A DNA stretch of 64,000 nucleotides from an uncultured SAR116 cluster alpha proteobacterium (lineage in GTDB: Bacteria > Pseudomonadota > Alphaproteobacteria > Puniceispirillales > Puniceispirillaceae): NCBI GenBank assembly GCA_902625725.1, contig CACOCY010000011.1:1-64000 (forward strand), written 5' to 3'. Each line of letters starts with the position of its first letter. Within the stretch, counting starts at the first letter, position 1. This document shows, piece by piece, positions 1 to 9,330 of this stretch. The translations under genes and the position numbers were made by a program. A model generated the notes under the pieces. The model had not been told where the DNA came from, made no database searches, and was given only the letters and a program-made list of their open reading frames with translations.

Positions 1-23
1 ACCTGAATATAAAGTAAAAATGA

Positions 24-1259
24 ATGACAAGAATAGCTATAATTGGTGCTAGCCACGCTGGCGTTGTTTGCGCTGAAAAATTGCGTGAGTTTGGTTTCGT
101 TGGTGTGATAACTTTGATTGATCGTATCCCGGGGCTTCCAGTGCAAAGACCGCCATTATCAAAAGAATTCATAAAATCTAAAGAAAACGCTACAAAAAAT
201 TATAATCTCCGTTCTGACGAATTTTATGAGCGTCAAAATTTAAACTTAATGAGTGGCATTAATGTCAAAGAGATAAAACGTAAAACAAAAACTATTATTT
301 TTGAAAGTGGCTCAGAGATGGGATATGATATTTTGATTCTAGCTATGGGTGCTGATGCTAATTTACCAGTTCATATTCCGCAAGGGATAGAGAATGCTTA
401 TGTGTTGAGAGATATAAAAGATGCAGTCCGCTTAAGGGAAGGAGCACTTCATGGAAATAGCGCAGTCATTGTTGGTGGAGGATATATTGGCTTGGAAGTT
501 GCTTCTTCTTTAAGGAGTCTTGGTTTAGCTGTGGACCTTATAGAAGTTGAGTCTCGATTATTATCGAGTTTATCCTCTCAACACGTTTCAGAATATTTAA
601 AATCACTTCATCAAAAAAGGGGTGTTTCTTTTCATTTTGGTGCAGTTGTTGAAGATATATTCTATTCAAACTCAAATCAAGTACGGGGTATAAAGTTAAG
701 TTCTGGATATATAATAAACTGTGATCTACTTGTGTTTGGCATTGGTGTATCTCCAAATACAAAGCTCGCAAATGATTTAGGACTTACTGTTCTCGATGGC
801 GTAAAAGTAGATATAAACTATTTAGCAGATGATGATATTTACGCAATTGGTGATGTCGCGTTTTGTCCCGAAAGGTCGTCTAAAAGAATTGAATCTGTTT
901 TTCACGCCCAGTTTAGTGCAACTGTAGCTGCCGCATCAATAACAAACGCTCCAATGCCAGCAAAACAAGCTTATTGGTTTTGGTCAGACCAATATGATGT
1001 AAAATTGCAAATAGTGGGTATTTTACCAAAAATAAGTTCGCATGAACTAGTCCAAAGCGAGGTTCGTCCTGGAAAAAAAGAGGGAAGTTTTTCTGTGTGG
1101 AGCTGGTATAAAGATAAGCTTGTTTGTGTGGAAGCTTTGGGAGATATTCAAGCATATTTGGTGGGCAAACAAATTCTCGAACAATCTATTGACATTACCC
1201 CAGAAGTTATAAAAAACGACTCGGTAGATTTAAAAAAATTGATGAAAAAAGTTTATTAA
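24..1259 (+). CDS. FAD/NAD-dependent ferredoxin (rubredoxin) reductase-like oxidoreductase
   Basis: This 411-residue protein has the layout of the BphA4/rhodocoxin/putidaredoxin reductase family, which passes electrons from NAD(P)H through FAD to a ferredoxin or rubredoxin. The FAD-binding Rossmann motif is GASHAG at residues 8-13, followed by the family's QRPPLSK segment at 41-47. A second nucleotide-binding motif, GGGYIGLEVA, is at 151-160, and the FAD-ribityl motif YAIGD is at 273-277. A WFWSDQYD segment near 318-325 is also typical. The electron acceptor cannot be told, because no ferredoxin or oxygenase gene lies next to it in the window. The ATG is the first possible start and has no strong Shine-Dalgarno sequence. 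Family assignment is firm; substrate is unknown. Confidence 0.85.
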   Translation: MTRIAIIGASHAGVVCAEKLREFGFVGVITLIDRIPGLPVQRPPLSKEFIKSKENATKNYNLRSDEFYERQNLNLMSGINVKEIKRKTKTIIFESGSEMGYDILILAMGADANLPVHIPQGIENAYVLRDIKDAVRLREGALHGNSAVIVGGGYIGLEVASSLRSLGLAVDLIEVESRLLSSLSSQHVSEYLKSLHQKRGVSFHFGAVVEDIFYSNSNQVRGIKLSSGYIINCDLLVFGIGVSPNTKLANDLGLTVLDGVKVDINYLADDDIYAIGDVAFCPERSSKRIESVFHAQFSATVAAASITNAPMPAKQAYWFWSDQYDVKLQIVGILPKISSHELVQSEVRPGKKEGSFSVWSWYKDKLVCVEALGDIQAYLVGKQILEQSIDITPEVIKNDSVDLKKLMKKVY

Positions 1260-1400
1260 TATCAAGTATAATTCGTGTTAATTTCAATTTAATTGCAAAG
1301 TGTAAATTTCGAACCATGAAAAAAGAGGCAATTAGTTTTATAGTTTTTTGGTTTTAAATTTTATCTACTTTAAAAAAAACAAGAATGGAAACCCATAAAA

Positions 1401-2300
1401 ATGAATAAACTAATATATGGGTATACTAGTGCAACATCGGGTGCATTAATTTGGGGAATTGTGCCACTTTATTATAACTTATTAAGTGAATTCGCTTTTC
1501 TTGAAGTCGTAGCTCAGCGAATTTTTTGGGCCAGCCTTACATTTATTCTTGTTTTTATCATTCAGAAACGTTTTATTGAAATAAGCACTGCTCTAAGGTC
1601 TGCAAAAAAAATAATTTTATTTATAGTCTGCGCCATTCTCATCAGCGCAAACTGGTTATTTTTCATTTTCGCAATTCAAACTGGCCAATTGATGCAATCA
1701 GCACTTGGTTATTATATCTATCCGCTATTAACTGCTGCGTTGGGGTATTATGTGCTTGGGGAACGTTTGGAAAACTCAACAAAAATTGCACTTATATTTG
1801 CAGTGGCTGCCGTTTTAATTAAAGGTTCTGCGTTATCAAATTTTCCATGGATTGCCATCAGTATGGCTTTTACTTTTGCTGCCTACGCGATAATCCGGAA
1901 ACAACTTACGGTCAAACCAGACGCAGGGTTAATGATAGAGACCACAATGCTAATTCCTGTTGCATTGTTATATTTCGGCTGGCAGTTTAAAAATGACCTT
2001 CCTTTATTTTTAGGTGGGGATATCATTGGTTTGATTTCGGCAATTTTTTGTGGTTTATTTACTATCATTCCTTTGTATTTGTTTCATAGCGGTAATAAGG
2101 TTCTTCCTCTATCTATTGCTGGTTTAATATTTTATTTAAATCCAACTAGTCAAATGTTCATAAGCATATTACTTGGCGAGGATTACAATTTAATAGACAT
2201 TAGTGCTTTTGTTTTGATTTGGTTTGGTTTGATTGTACAATTCTCTCCAATGCTTTTAAAATTAAATATTAGAAAGAAAAAAACTTTAATTAAAAATTAA
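1401..2300 (+). CDS. rarD: EamA/DMT-family permease, RarD type
   Basis: This is a 299-residue, very hydrophobic protein with about ten predicted membrane segments in two EamA-like halves, the layout of the drug/metabolite transporter superfamily. The N-terminal signature (SGALIWGIVPLYYNLL) and the YYIYPLLTAALGYYVLGE stretch match the RarD subgroup, named after the chloramphenicol-sensitivity locus of enterobacteria. It is expected in the inner membrane. The true substrate of RarD proteins is not established. The basic C-terminus (RKKKTLIKN) would sit in the cytoplasm. It stands alone and converges with the cyclophilin gene 27 bases downstream. I see no terminator in the preceding 140-base gap. 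Confidence 0.85.
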   Translation: MNKLIYGYTSATSGALIWGIVPLYYNLLSEFAFLEVVAQRIFWASLTFILVFIIQKRFIEISTALRSAKKIILFIVCAILISANWLFFIFAIQTGQLMQSALGYYIYPLLTAALGYYVLGERLENSTKIALIFAVAAVLIKGSALSNFPWIAISMAFTFAAYAIIRKQLTVKPDAGLMIETTMLIPVALLYFGWQFKNDLPLFLGGDIIGLISAIFCGLFTIIPLYLFHSGNKVLPLSIAGLIFYLNPTSQMFISILLGEDYNLIDISAFVLIWFGLIVQFSPMLLKLNIRKKKTLIKN

Positions 2301-2327
2301 GACACTAAAAGTTATCTAGATTAAAAT

Positions 2328-2840
2328 TTATTTACTGATGCTAGCAAAAATGATTTTATCTGGTTCTGCTGGTGGCTCACCTACAGCAATTTTATAAATA
2401 TTATCCATGCCATTAGACACTTGGCCCCAAACTGTGTACTGTCCGGTCAAATGTGAACACCCTTCAAAACAAATAAAGAATTGCGAATCAGCACTATCGG
2501 GATTAGAGGTTCTCGCCATACCAACTGTGCCTTCACGGTAAGGATAGTCAGAAAATTCAGCCTTTATTTTTTGGCCCGAACCTCCGGTGCCATTGCCATC
2601 AGGGTCGCCTGTTTGAGCCATAAAACCTGGGATGACCCTATGAAAGATAACCCCATTATAGAATCCGCTCTCTGCAAGTTCCGAAATGCGTTCAACATGC
2701 TTTGGCGCTAGCTCAGGCAATAAGTTGATTTCTATTTTGCCGGCACTCGTTTCCAAAATGAGTTTTGAGATGTCTTCCGCTTTTGATTGCATAGGCAAAA
2801 TTCCGGTTAAGAAGATAATAATTAAAGTTAAAAAACGCAA
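2328..2840 (-). CDS. Secreted peptidyl-prolyl cis-trans isomerase (cyclophilin)
   Basis: This 170-residue cyclophilin carries a signal peptide (about residues 1-21, ending QSKA), so it should act in the periplasm, speeding proline isomerisation during protein folding. The catalytic FHRVIPGFMAQ segment lies at 66-76, with the Arg at 68 and Gln at 76 that the family needs. GCSHLTGQYTVWGQV follows in the second half. Its length fits small bacterial PpiA/PpiB proteins. The start is TTG: no in-frame ATG lies upstream, an AAGG sits eight bases before the TTG, and the signal peptide begins there. It converges with rarD. Whether it is the PpiA or PpiB orthologue is not clear. Confidence 0.88.
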   Translation of the reverse strand: MRFLTLIIIFLTGILPMQSKAEDISKLILETSAGKIEINLLPELAPKHVERISELAESGFYNGVIFHRVIPGFMAQTGDPDGNGTGGSGQKIKAEFSDYPYREGTVGMARTSNPDSADSQFFICFEGCSHLTGQYTVWGQVSNGMDNIYKIAVGEPPAEPDKIIFASISK

Positions 2841-2924
2841 AATGGATACCTTTTTATATTTAAATAAAAAAATGGGTTTTAAGGTTTACTTAGTCAAGTA
2901 TTGAGTATTAAAAAACTTAATTTT

Positions 2925-3401
2925 TCAACATAATGCCTCTATTTGGGCATCTGATAAACTTCCAGGAACTATGACAACAGGGATCTTGCATCGAGCGGCT
3001 CCTTTACCAGTAATGTAATTTACGATCGGACCTGCAGAGTCAGATTTTGTGTTTGCGCCTAATACTAATTGACAAATTTGTTTTTCTTCTTCAATTAGCT
3101 GCAATATTTGGTCTGTAGTCTCGCCCTCTCTAATATACACAAGTGGGGTTTTGCCGATAAAGTGATTTGCATACTCAGAATATGATTTGATTATTTCTTC
3201 AGCTTGTTCGCGTGCTTCTTCCCTCATAAGAGCATCCACACTAGCCCAATGACCAAAATCATTTGGCGTTATAACGTATACAAGAGCGATATTAGCATCT
3301 ATTGACTTTGCGCGGGCACAAGCAAAATGAAGTGCCTGATGAAGTTCTTCCGTTTCATCTACTACTACTAAAAAAAACTTATTTTTCATCTCGTTTTTCA
3401 T
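2925..3401 (-). CDS. UspA-family universal stress protein
   Basis: This is a 158-residue single-domain universal stress protein. The N-terminal beta strand FFLVVVDETEE, the central GREGE-like segment (VYIREGETTDQI) and the C-terminal CKIPVVIVPGS are family features. The nucleotide-loop region LVLGANTKSDSAG departs from the canonical ATP-binding G-x2-G-x9-G(S/T) pattern, so nucleotide binding is uncertain. USPs are cytoplasmic proteins induced by stress and starvation, and their exact activity is usually unknown. An AAGG stands six bases before the first ATG. A second Met at residue 5 is a possible alternative start. The gene stands alone between the cyclophilin and the TIGR02186 gene. Confidence 0.82.
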   Translation of the reverse strand: MKNEMKNKFFLVVVDETEELHQALHFACARAKSIDANIALVYVITPNDFGHWASVDALMREEAREQAEEIIKSYSEYANHFIGKTPLVYIREGETTDQILQLIEEEKQICQLVLGANTKSDSAGPIVNYITGKGAARCKIPVVIVPGSLSDAQIEALC

Positions 3402-3489
3402 AATAAACCTTATATCCGATTCGTAATAAATTGAGTTAAATTTCTTGAAACATTAAAATTATTCTCAAGGGTCTCCCCTAAAATATACC

Positions 3490-4290
3490 TCATGGTTTAG
3501 GAAAAATTGCAGCAGCCAGCCATCCTGCAAAAACCGCAAATGCTACTGCGAATATTCCATAAAAAATAGAATACTCATGTGCTAGACGATAAATAATTGC
3601 ACTAAAACCAGCTTTTTTTACAGCTATTGCTGTTATATCCTCCGCGATAACACGACCATTTCGGAAATGGATTATGCGTACTTGGTAGTCCCCAGTAGTT
3701 ATGTTTGCAGGGAGAGCTACTTGCGTTCTAAAAAGAGCACCCCTGATTACCTGTATCGTTTTTTCGTTAGTGTTCCAGAGAGAGGCAGATCGCATATTTC
3801 GTTCTAATGCTCCCACCCATTTGGAGTAGGGGTAGGTTTCTATGTTTTCTGACATTTCATATTTAAGGTCTAAATACTCTGTTCCGACAGCCAAGTCTCT
3901 AAGGACATCTCTTGATGCTATTTCAGATAAAGGATTGGTCGTAAATATCTGATAAAAACTTGGAACATTTTTCCATTTAATCGATTTTGAATTTACCCAA
4001 ATGCCGGTGATCTTTGATTTTTTTCTAGTTATGACTTCAGAAGAAGGGCCGCTTATAATCACAATTATATCATCCCCTTCTTGCCCCGCTATTGAACCGA
4101 ATAATAGTAAAGACGCTCCATTAAAATCGGTATTAATTGATATGTTTGATTTTGATAGGTCAGCGACAAGCGCATTTGATTGAGCATAGCTTTGTGAAAA
4201 ATTAAAAGAGTATGTAGCCAGCATAGAAAACAACAATAATATTAGTCTATTTTTTATAGAATATTCCAACCATTCCAGCGGTTTGATCAT
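3490..4290 (-). CDS. TIGR02186-family membrane-anchored protein
   Basis: This 266-residue protein matches the alphaproteobacterial TIGR02186 / Alph_Pro_TM family in layout: an N-terminal signal or anchor (about residues 15-36), a beta-rich extracytoplasmic domain with the DFNGASLLLFG and GIWVNSKS segments, and one C-terminal membrane helix (about 243-263). No enzymatic role is known for the family. Its start overlaps the end of the TauE/SafE permease gene by four bases (ATGA), so translation of the two is probably coupled and the proteins probably act together. The pairing of this family with a TauE/SafE permease recurs in alphaproteobacteria, and a role in export or handling of a sulfur oxyanion is a guess from context. 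Confidence 0.75.
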   Translation of the reverse strand: MIKPLEWLEYSIKNRLILLLFSMLATYSFNFSQSYAQSNALVADLSKSNISINTDFNGASLLLFGSIAGQEGDDIIVIISGPSSEVITRKKSKITGIWVNSKSIKWKNVPSFYQIFTTNPLSEIASRDVLRDLAVGTEYLDLKYEMSENIETYPYSKWVGALERNMRSASLWNTNEKTIQVIRGALFRTQVALPANITTGDYQVRIIHFRNGRVIAEDITAIAVKKAGFSAIIYRLAHEYSIFYGIFAVAFAVFAGWLAAAIFPKP

Positions 4291-5201
4291 TTAATTATCT
4301 CCGTTGAAAAAAGGTCAATAGGCATTGCAATAAGTTCAAAACCTATTCGTATACTCACTAATATAACGACTAAGGCGAGCAATCCGCGTAATTGTTCGCC
4401 ACGAAGCATTCCGCTGAATCGAGTTCCTATTTGGGCCCCTATTACTGCTCCAAATAATAGAGTTCCTGCTAATAAAAAATCCACTGTTTGTGTTTGCACT
4501 GATTGGAGTAGTGTTACATTGGCTGTTACAAAAATTATTTGGAACAGGGAAGTGCCTATCACAACAGAAGTTGGCATTCCCAGCAAATAAATCATAGCGG
4601 GAACCATTATAAAGCCGCCTCCAACCCCCATAATAGCAGAGAGTACGCCAACGAAGGCTGCCAAAGAAAAAGGAACTAAAGCACTAATATAGAGCTTAGA
4701 ACGTCTAAAACGCATTTTAAGTGGCAGCCCATGGAGCCAATTATGGTCGTGCAATTTTCTACGATAGAATTCTTTTTTATGATACCTTACATACGTTTGA
4801 ATACTCTCCCAGAGCATAAGTATGCCAATAATTCCAAGAAAAAATACATACGATAATTTTATTACTAAATCGAGTTGCCCAATTTTCTCTAGAAGTGCAA
4901 ACAAAAGCACTCCAAGAGAAGAGCCTACTAATCCACCTAGTAGAAGGACAGTTCCCATTTTAAAATCGACGTTATTGCGACGCCAGTGGGCTATTACTCC
5001 AGATACCGAAGACGCTACTATCTGATTTGCTTCAGTTGCGACTGCTACCGGTGCTGGAATGCCAAGAAAAATTAGCAAGGGAGTCATTAAGAAACCTCCC
5101 CCAACGCCAAATAGACCTGACAAAAAACCAATGAACCCACCTAAACCAATAATGATGAAGAGGTTTATAGAAATTTCTGCAATTGGAAAATAAATGTACA
5201 T
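4287..5201 (-). CDS. TauE/SafE-family sulfite (anion) exporter
   Basis: This 304-residue permease has about eight predicted membrane helices in two internally repeated halves. The duplicated motif is plain: GLFGVGGGFLMTPLL at residues 29-43 and AIMGVGGGFIMVPAM at 189-203. A charged cytoplasmic loop (about 140-170) separates the halves. TauE/SafE proteins move sulfite, sulfoacetate or other organic anions across the inner membrane. The gene leads a two-gene operon with the downstream TIGR02186 protein (four-base overlap). The substrate cannot be read from the sequence. No clear Shine-Dalgarno precedes the ATG. The divergent DUF1285 gene lies 253 bases away, and I see nothing else in that gap. 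Confidence 0.85.
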   Translation of the reverse strand: MYIYFPIAEISINLFIIIGLGGFIGFLSGLFGVGGGFLMTPLLIFLGIPAPVAVATEANQIVASSVSGVIAHWRRNNVDFKMGTVLLLGGLVGSSLGVLLFALLEKIGQLDLVIKLSYVFFLGIIGILMLWESIQTYVRYHKKEFYRRKLHDHNWLHGLPLKMRFRRSKLYISALVPFSLAAFVGVLSAIMGVGGGFIMVPAMIYLLGMPTSVVIGTSLFQIIFVTANVTLLQSVQTQTVDFLLAGTLLFGAVIGAQIGTRFSGMLRGEQLRGLLALVVILVSIRIGFELIAMPIDLFSTEIIK

Positions 5202-5454
5202 ATAAAGAGCTTTTTAAAAAGGCCGTCCAAGTTGTACGGAAACCCCACATAGATACGACAAAGCTAAGAAAAATAAAAGTTGAAACTGTTTTGCTAACAA
5301 TAATAAATCTTTTTTATCGAGTCATTTCGGTTATACTCTGTGATTTTTTTAATGTATCTCCACTTCCAATTTTTAGAATTGAATTTAAACTGGGCGATAA
5401 AAGGCATTTTTTTTATTAAATATTGTTTTTTAGCAGATAGGTAAGCTGGTATTT

Positions 5455-5931
5455 ATGTCACGAAAACCTCAGGACTTTGAAATTCATATTGCTTCAGATG
5501 GGCGCTGGTTTCATCAGGGTGACGAAATCAAACGTATTGCTATCGTGAAATTATTTGCGTCCGTTTTAAGTTTAGATGATGACGGTAGATACTGGTTAAC
5601 AACACCAGCAGAAAAAGGAGAGATAACTGTAGAAGACGCTCCGTTTATAATCGTCAAACTTAATGTGTTAAATAGTGATAAAAAAGCAAAACCAATACTA
5701 GAGATGGTTGATAACATTGAGAGAAAATTTATGGTTGGTTCATCACATAGTATTTTTTTTAAAAAAAATAGAAATAAGGAGCAAATACCTTATTTACATT
5801 TGAATGAGGGTTTGACTGCAAAGATCAGTCGTCCAGTGTATTACGAATTAATGAGTATGGTCACTCAAAATGTAAACGGATATATGGGCGTTTGGTCAGC
5901 GGGAGAATTTATTATTTTAAATAAAAATTAA
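5455..5931 (+). CDS. DUF1285 domain protein
   Basis: This 158-residue soluble protein shows the DUF1285 pattern: DGRWFHQGDEI near the N-terminus (residues 14-24), an ASVL...DDDGRYWLTTPAEKG segment, and EDAPFIIVKL. The family is small, cytoplasmic and structurally characterised only as a beta-rich fold; its function is unknown. It is common in proteobacteria and in alphaproteobacteria is often found near NUDIX and CCA-transferase genes, as here (the CoA pyrophosphatase begins about 100 bases downstream). I see no catalytic motif. The start is the only suitable ATG before the conserved region. Confidence 0.8.
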   Translation: MSRKPQDFEIHIASDGRWFHQGDEIKRIAIVKLFASVLSLDDDGRYWLTTPAEKGEITVEDAPFIIVKLNVLNSDKKAKPILEMVDNIERKFMVGSSHSIFFKKNRNKEQIPYLHLNEGLTAKISRPVYYELMSMVTQNVNGYMGVWSAGEFIILNKN

Positions 5932-6030
5932 ATTTTGTACTTTAATAAGAGTTTGTTATTTTTTTGTCATATGCTTTTAATTAAAACTTATTTTATTTAA
6001 TAATTGTTATTTGAGAATAGATTCAGGTAG

Positions 6031-6606
6031 ATGCTTAGTCAAATTAGAGCGGGGGTTTTGAGCAAAATAGAGAGTGCATTGCCACTGGACGAAATGAGGC
6101 CAGCAGCTGTTTTGTGTCTATTTGTTGGGGAGCCAAATGCTCTATCCATTCTGCTTACTAAGCGATCGCAACACCTTAATGAACATGCAGGCCAGATAAG
6201 CTTTCCTGGTGGAAAACTTGATTCAAAAGACGAAAATATAGTGGATGCTGCGCTCAGGGAAGCAAATGAAGAAATAGGGCTATTATCTCGTGAAGTTGAA
6301 GTTTTAGGTTTTCTGTCACCAGTAATTACTTCAACTCATTTTCACATTTTTCCAGTTGTTGGTTATCTTGCTAAAACACCCTCTCTTGCCATTCAAGATT
6401 TGAAGGTTAATCCAACAGAAGTAGAAGAGATTATAATTTCTCCACTATGCTTATATCTTGATCCTAGTTTTTATCAAATAACAGAATATGACACAAAAAA
6501 TGGCAAAAAAAATTTTTGGAAAATTAAAAACACAAATCCTCTTGTGTGGGGAGCGACAGCGGCCATATTAAAACAACTATCACAAATTCTGCCAACAAAA
6601 ACCTAG
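6031..6606 (+). CDS. CoA pyrophosphatase (NUDIX hydrolase)
   Basis: This is a 191-residue NUDIX hydrolase of the CoA pyrophosphatase (UPF0035) type, which cleaves coenzyme A and related dinucleotides into phosphopantetheine and ADP. The subgroup's upstream signature LLTKRSQHLNEHAGQISFPG (residues 41-60) is intact and runs directly into the NUDIX box at 61-84, with the metal-binding REANEEIG core at 76-83. The first part of the box has the subgroup's one-residue-longer spacing. It is followed after 13 bases by a small membrane protein and then by the CCA-adding enzyme, which suggests an operon. It is probably a housekeeping enzyme in the cytoplasm. Confidence 0.88.
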   Translation: MLSQIRAGVLSKIESALPLDEMRPAAVLCLFVGEPNALSILLTKRSQHLNEHAGQISFPGGKLDSKDENIVDAALREANEEIGLLSREVEVLGFLSPVITSTHFHIFPVVGYLAKTPSLAIQDLKVNPTEVEEIIISPLCLYLDPSFYQITEYDTKNGKKNFWKIKNTNPLVWGATAAILKQLSQILPTKT

Positions 6607-6619
6607 AAAGGGCATTTAT

Positions 6620-6910
6620 ATGAGACGGTATATTTATATCGCGTGTGCAATCTTGATAGCCATAATCTTAATAGAGGCTTTAAGACTGATTTCTAATAGA
6701 ATGTCTCAGGATAACAAGTTCAGGCAATTTATTGAGAAAAATCGTATTATTTTAGTATTACTAGTAAGTATAATACTTAGTGTTCTTTCATTTGCAATGT
6801 TTGAATTAAAAGGTGCCTCACCAAGTCTGCAGTATAGTCCTGCCACGATTGAAAATGATGGCACCATCAAAGATGGTGCTTTTGATTTAAGAGATGCAGC
6901 ATCCGAATAA
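6620..6910 (+). CDS. Small DUF6111-like membrane protein
   Basis: This 96-residue protein has two membrane helices (about residues 4-24 and 44-63) flanking a short charged loop, then a short C-terminal tail (YSPATIENDGTIKDGAFD). The tail resembles the Tyr-Pro-Pro...Glu-(Asn/Asp)-Gly...Gly-Phe pattern I associate with DUF6111 proteins, which often sit between CoA pyrophosphatase and CCA-transferase genes in alphaproteobacteria, as here. The function is unknown. AAAGGG lies just before the ATG. The assignment rests on layout, context and the tail motif, not on a search. Confidence 0.65.
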   Translation: MRRYIYIACAILIAIILIEALRLISNRMSQDNKFRQFIEKNRIILVLLVSIILSVLSFAMFELKGASPSLQYSPATIENDGTIKDGAFDLRDAASE

Positions 6911-6951
6911 ATATATCGTTTTTGAATCTAACAAATGGATTTTAGTAGGGA

Positions 6952-8166
6952 ATGGAACAGAAGGTTTTAAAAAATTTTGAGTTTCCAGCTGGAAAAGCTA
7001 GCGCTTTGATAACAAAGATCCAGAAAATAGCGAGAGATAATAATGGGGAAGCGCGTCTCGTTGGCGGTGCTGTTCGTAATTGGTTAATGAAAATACACTC
7101 TGAAGATTTTGATATGGCAATAAATATTCCCATACTTGATTTTATCAAAATCTTAAATAAACAAAAAATAAAGTTTTACGAGACTGGTCTATCACATGGC
7201 ACAATTACAGTGGTTGAAAATAATATTTCCATTGAAGTTACACAGACCCGCAAAGATTTAAAAAGCGACGGAAGACATAGCAAAGTGGAGGCAGTCGCTG
7301 ACTGGGCGCTCGACGCACAGCGACGTGATTTTACAGTAAATGCAATTTATTTAACAGACTCTAATCAGGTGTATGACCCGTGCAATGGCCTATCAGACCT
7401 AAAAAATAAAAAACTCACATTTATTGGAAGTGCTGAAGATCGAATAAAAGAAGATTATCTTAGAATATTGAGAGCATTCAGGTTTTTTGCATGCCTCCCT
7501 GAGTTTTATATGCCCAAGAATGACATTAGAGCTTTAAAAAGACATCAACAAAAACTATCTACAATCTCATTTGAGAGAATCACAGAAGAATTTGGCAAAT
7601 GGCTAATGGCAGATGATCCCGTTAATTCTCTCCGTTTAGCGCAAAAAATTGGCTTAGATAAACACATATTTGGATGTAGTTTCTCGCTAGATAATCTAGA
7701 ATTTGAAACCCTGAAAAAGTCTTTTTTGCAGCTTGATTGGTTAGCAAGATTGGCGGCAATTACACCGAATGATAAAGAGGAAAAAATCAATAATGTTTTG
7801 AGGTTTTCTCGTCAGCAACGCGAACGATTTAAGCGCCTAATGTTAAATTTAACGGATAAAGAAGCATTTGAACTTACAACAAATAAATGGCAGAAAGTTG
7901 CTTATTGGCAAGCAACTGATTTATCTGAAAAGGCCAGAATTTATGCCATTCGTAAGGGCTTTTTTTTCCAAGAGAATTTCTGGAAATTAGTTGATGCATT
8001 TGAGAAACCAAACTTTCCAATCACAGGTAAGGAATTAATAAAAGCTGGTTGGAGTCCAGGACCAGACATGGGTATAAAACTAAAGGAATTAGAACGACAG
8101 TGGGTAATAAATGAATTTAAATTACCGATAAATGGGAATATTTTCTCAAAAAATGTAGACTATTAA
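6952..8166 (+). CDS. CCA tRNA nucleotidyltransferase / poly(A) polymerase family
   Basis: This 404-residue class II nucleotidyltransferase adds or repairs the 3' CCA end of tRNAs. The nucleotide-binding GGAVRNWL is at residues 38-45 and the metal-binding DFDMA at 52-56. The ribose-recognition block RRDFTVNAIYL follows near 115-125, then RILRAFRFFA. Family members usually read GGxVRD; the Asn at 43 in place of Asp is a small deviation. The C-terminal half is the helical tRNA-body region. It is the last gene of the NUDIX/DUF6111 group. TAGGGA directly precedes the ATG. An A-adding-only role (poly(A) polymerase I) cannot be excluded, but the alphaproteobacterial members in this context are CCA enzymes. 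Confidence 0.88.
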   Translation: MEQKVLKNFEFPAGKASALITKIQKIARDNNGEARLVGGAVRNWLMKIHSEDFDMAINIPILDFIKILNKQKIKFYETGLSHGTITVVENNISIEVTQTRKDLKSDGRHSKVEAVADWALDAQRRDFTVNAIYLTDSNQVYDPCNGLSDLKNKKLTFIGSAEDRIKEDYLRILRAFRFFACLPEFYMPKNDIRALKRHQQKLSTISFERITEEFGKWLMADDPVNSLRLAQKIGLDKHIFGCSFSLDNLEFETLKKSFLQLDWLARLAAITPNDKEEKINNVLRFSRQQRERFKRLMLNLTDKEAFELTTNKWQKVAYWQATDLSEKARIYAIRKGFFFQENFWKLVDAFEKPNFPITGKELIKAGWSPGPDMGIKLKELERQWVINEFKLPINGNIFSKNVDY

Positions 8167-8293
8167 CGATAGGATAGTTAAGGCTTTTTGCAGTTTTAAT
8201 TATGCAAACTATTTGTATAGTTAGAAAAATCGTTCTGATTTATTAACTCTTTATCCCGTAAAGATGTGGCTTGGCAGGAAAATGTAAAAATAA

Positions 8294-9142
8294 ATGATAG
8301 CTTTGAAAGACAAAAAACAACGGACTGCCGAGTGGTTTCATTTTCTACAGTCAGAGATCTGTAAAGAATTTATGGCGATTGAGGAGGAAGGCTCACAACA
8401 AACCTCAGATATGAATCCCGGAGTTTTCAATGAAAAAAACTGGAAACGAGCAGGTGGTGGTGGAGGAAAAATGCGATTGATGAATGGGCGCATTTTTGAA
8501 AAAGTTGGTGTTAATACATCTATCGTTCATGGTAAATTATCCCAAGAATTTCGCTCCTCTGTGCCTGGTGCAAAAAAAGACGGAAAATTTTGGGCAGCGG
8601 GAATTTCTGTAGTAGCGCATCCCTTAAGTCCTTTCATTCCAGCAGCGCATATGAACACACGCTTCATAATCACTAGCAAATCTTGGTTTGGCGGCGGTGG
8701 TGACTTAACGCCAATTCGGCCCGCTCGTAGACAGGCTAAAAAATTCCATTCTGATCTCAAAAAGGTGTGTGATAATTACCAACAAGATTCTTACACAAAA
8801 TTTAAAAAATGGTGTGACGATTATTTTTTTTTAAAACACAGGAATGAGCCTCGCGGCACAGGAGGAATTTTTTTTGATAGTTTAGATAGTGGTGATTGGA
8901 CAGCTGATTTTGAATTCATTCAAAATGTTGGCAATACGTTCAAGAATTCTTACTCGCAGATTGTTAAAGCAACAAGAGATACTATCTGGAATAAAGCTGA
9001 TCTGGAATTTCAGGAAATTCAGCGTGGTAGGTATGTTGAATTTAATTTATTGTATGATCGTGGCACGCTTTTTGGATTGAAAACAGGGGGTAATATTGAT
9101 GCCATTCTAATGAGTCTACCCCCAAGAGTTCGCTGGCCTTAA
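8294..9142 (+). CDS. hemF: Oxygen-dependent coproporphyrinogen III oxidase
   Basis: This 282-residue protein is the aerobic coproporphyrinogen III oxidase, which converts coproporphyrinogen III to protoporphyrinogen IX using O2 in haem synthesis. Signature segments are MNPGVFNEKNW, the WFGGGGDLTPIRP block in mid-protein, the RGTGGIFFD block and the C-terminal RGRYVEFNLLYDRGTLFGL. The length matches bacterial HemF. It is cytoplasmic and probably dimeric. The nearest Shine-Dalgarno-like AGGA is about 14 bases from the ATG, so initiation may be weak. It precedes the bc1 operon by about 190 bases, and haem supply for the cytochromes gives a plausible reason for the neighbourhood. Confidence 0.93.
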   Translation: MIALKDKKQRTAEWFHFLQSEICKEFMAIEEEGSQQTSDMNPGVFNEKNWKRAGGGGGKMRLMNGRIFEKVGVNTSIVHGKLSQEFRSSVPGAKKDGKFWAAGISVVAHPLSPFIPAAHMNTRFIITSKSWFGGGGDLTPIRPARRQAKKFHSDLKKVCDNYQQDSYTKFKKWCDDYFFLKHRNEPRGTGGIFFDSLDSGDWTADFEFIQNVGNTFKNSYSQIVKATRDTIWNKADLEFQEIQRGRYVEFNLLYDRGTLFGLKTGGNIDAILMSLPPRVRWP

Positions 9143-9330
9143 GCTAAACATCGTTTCTTGCGACAAATTGTTCCATCTGGGGAAAAAGATTGGCAATTTT
9201 GGCTATTTCTGGGAATATACAGTAGTTTTTTTAGGGCTTATGATTAATATATATCCACAAAATGATAAATTCAAAATCAATCACGAAAAACTAATTGTTA
9301 TTCCAATTAATTTGTTGTGGTGAGGTAAAA

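Noticed and set aside
5183-5419. Plus-strand reading of 78 residues over the TauE/SafE start
   Set aside because: It overlaps the start of a secure gene and has no known features.
8194-8220. Hairpin AACTAT-TTGT-ATAGTT between the CCA enzyme and hemF as a terminator
   Set aside because: The stem is AT-only and no T-run follows.
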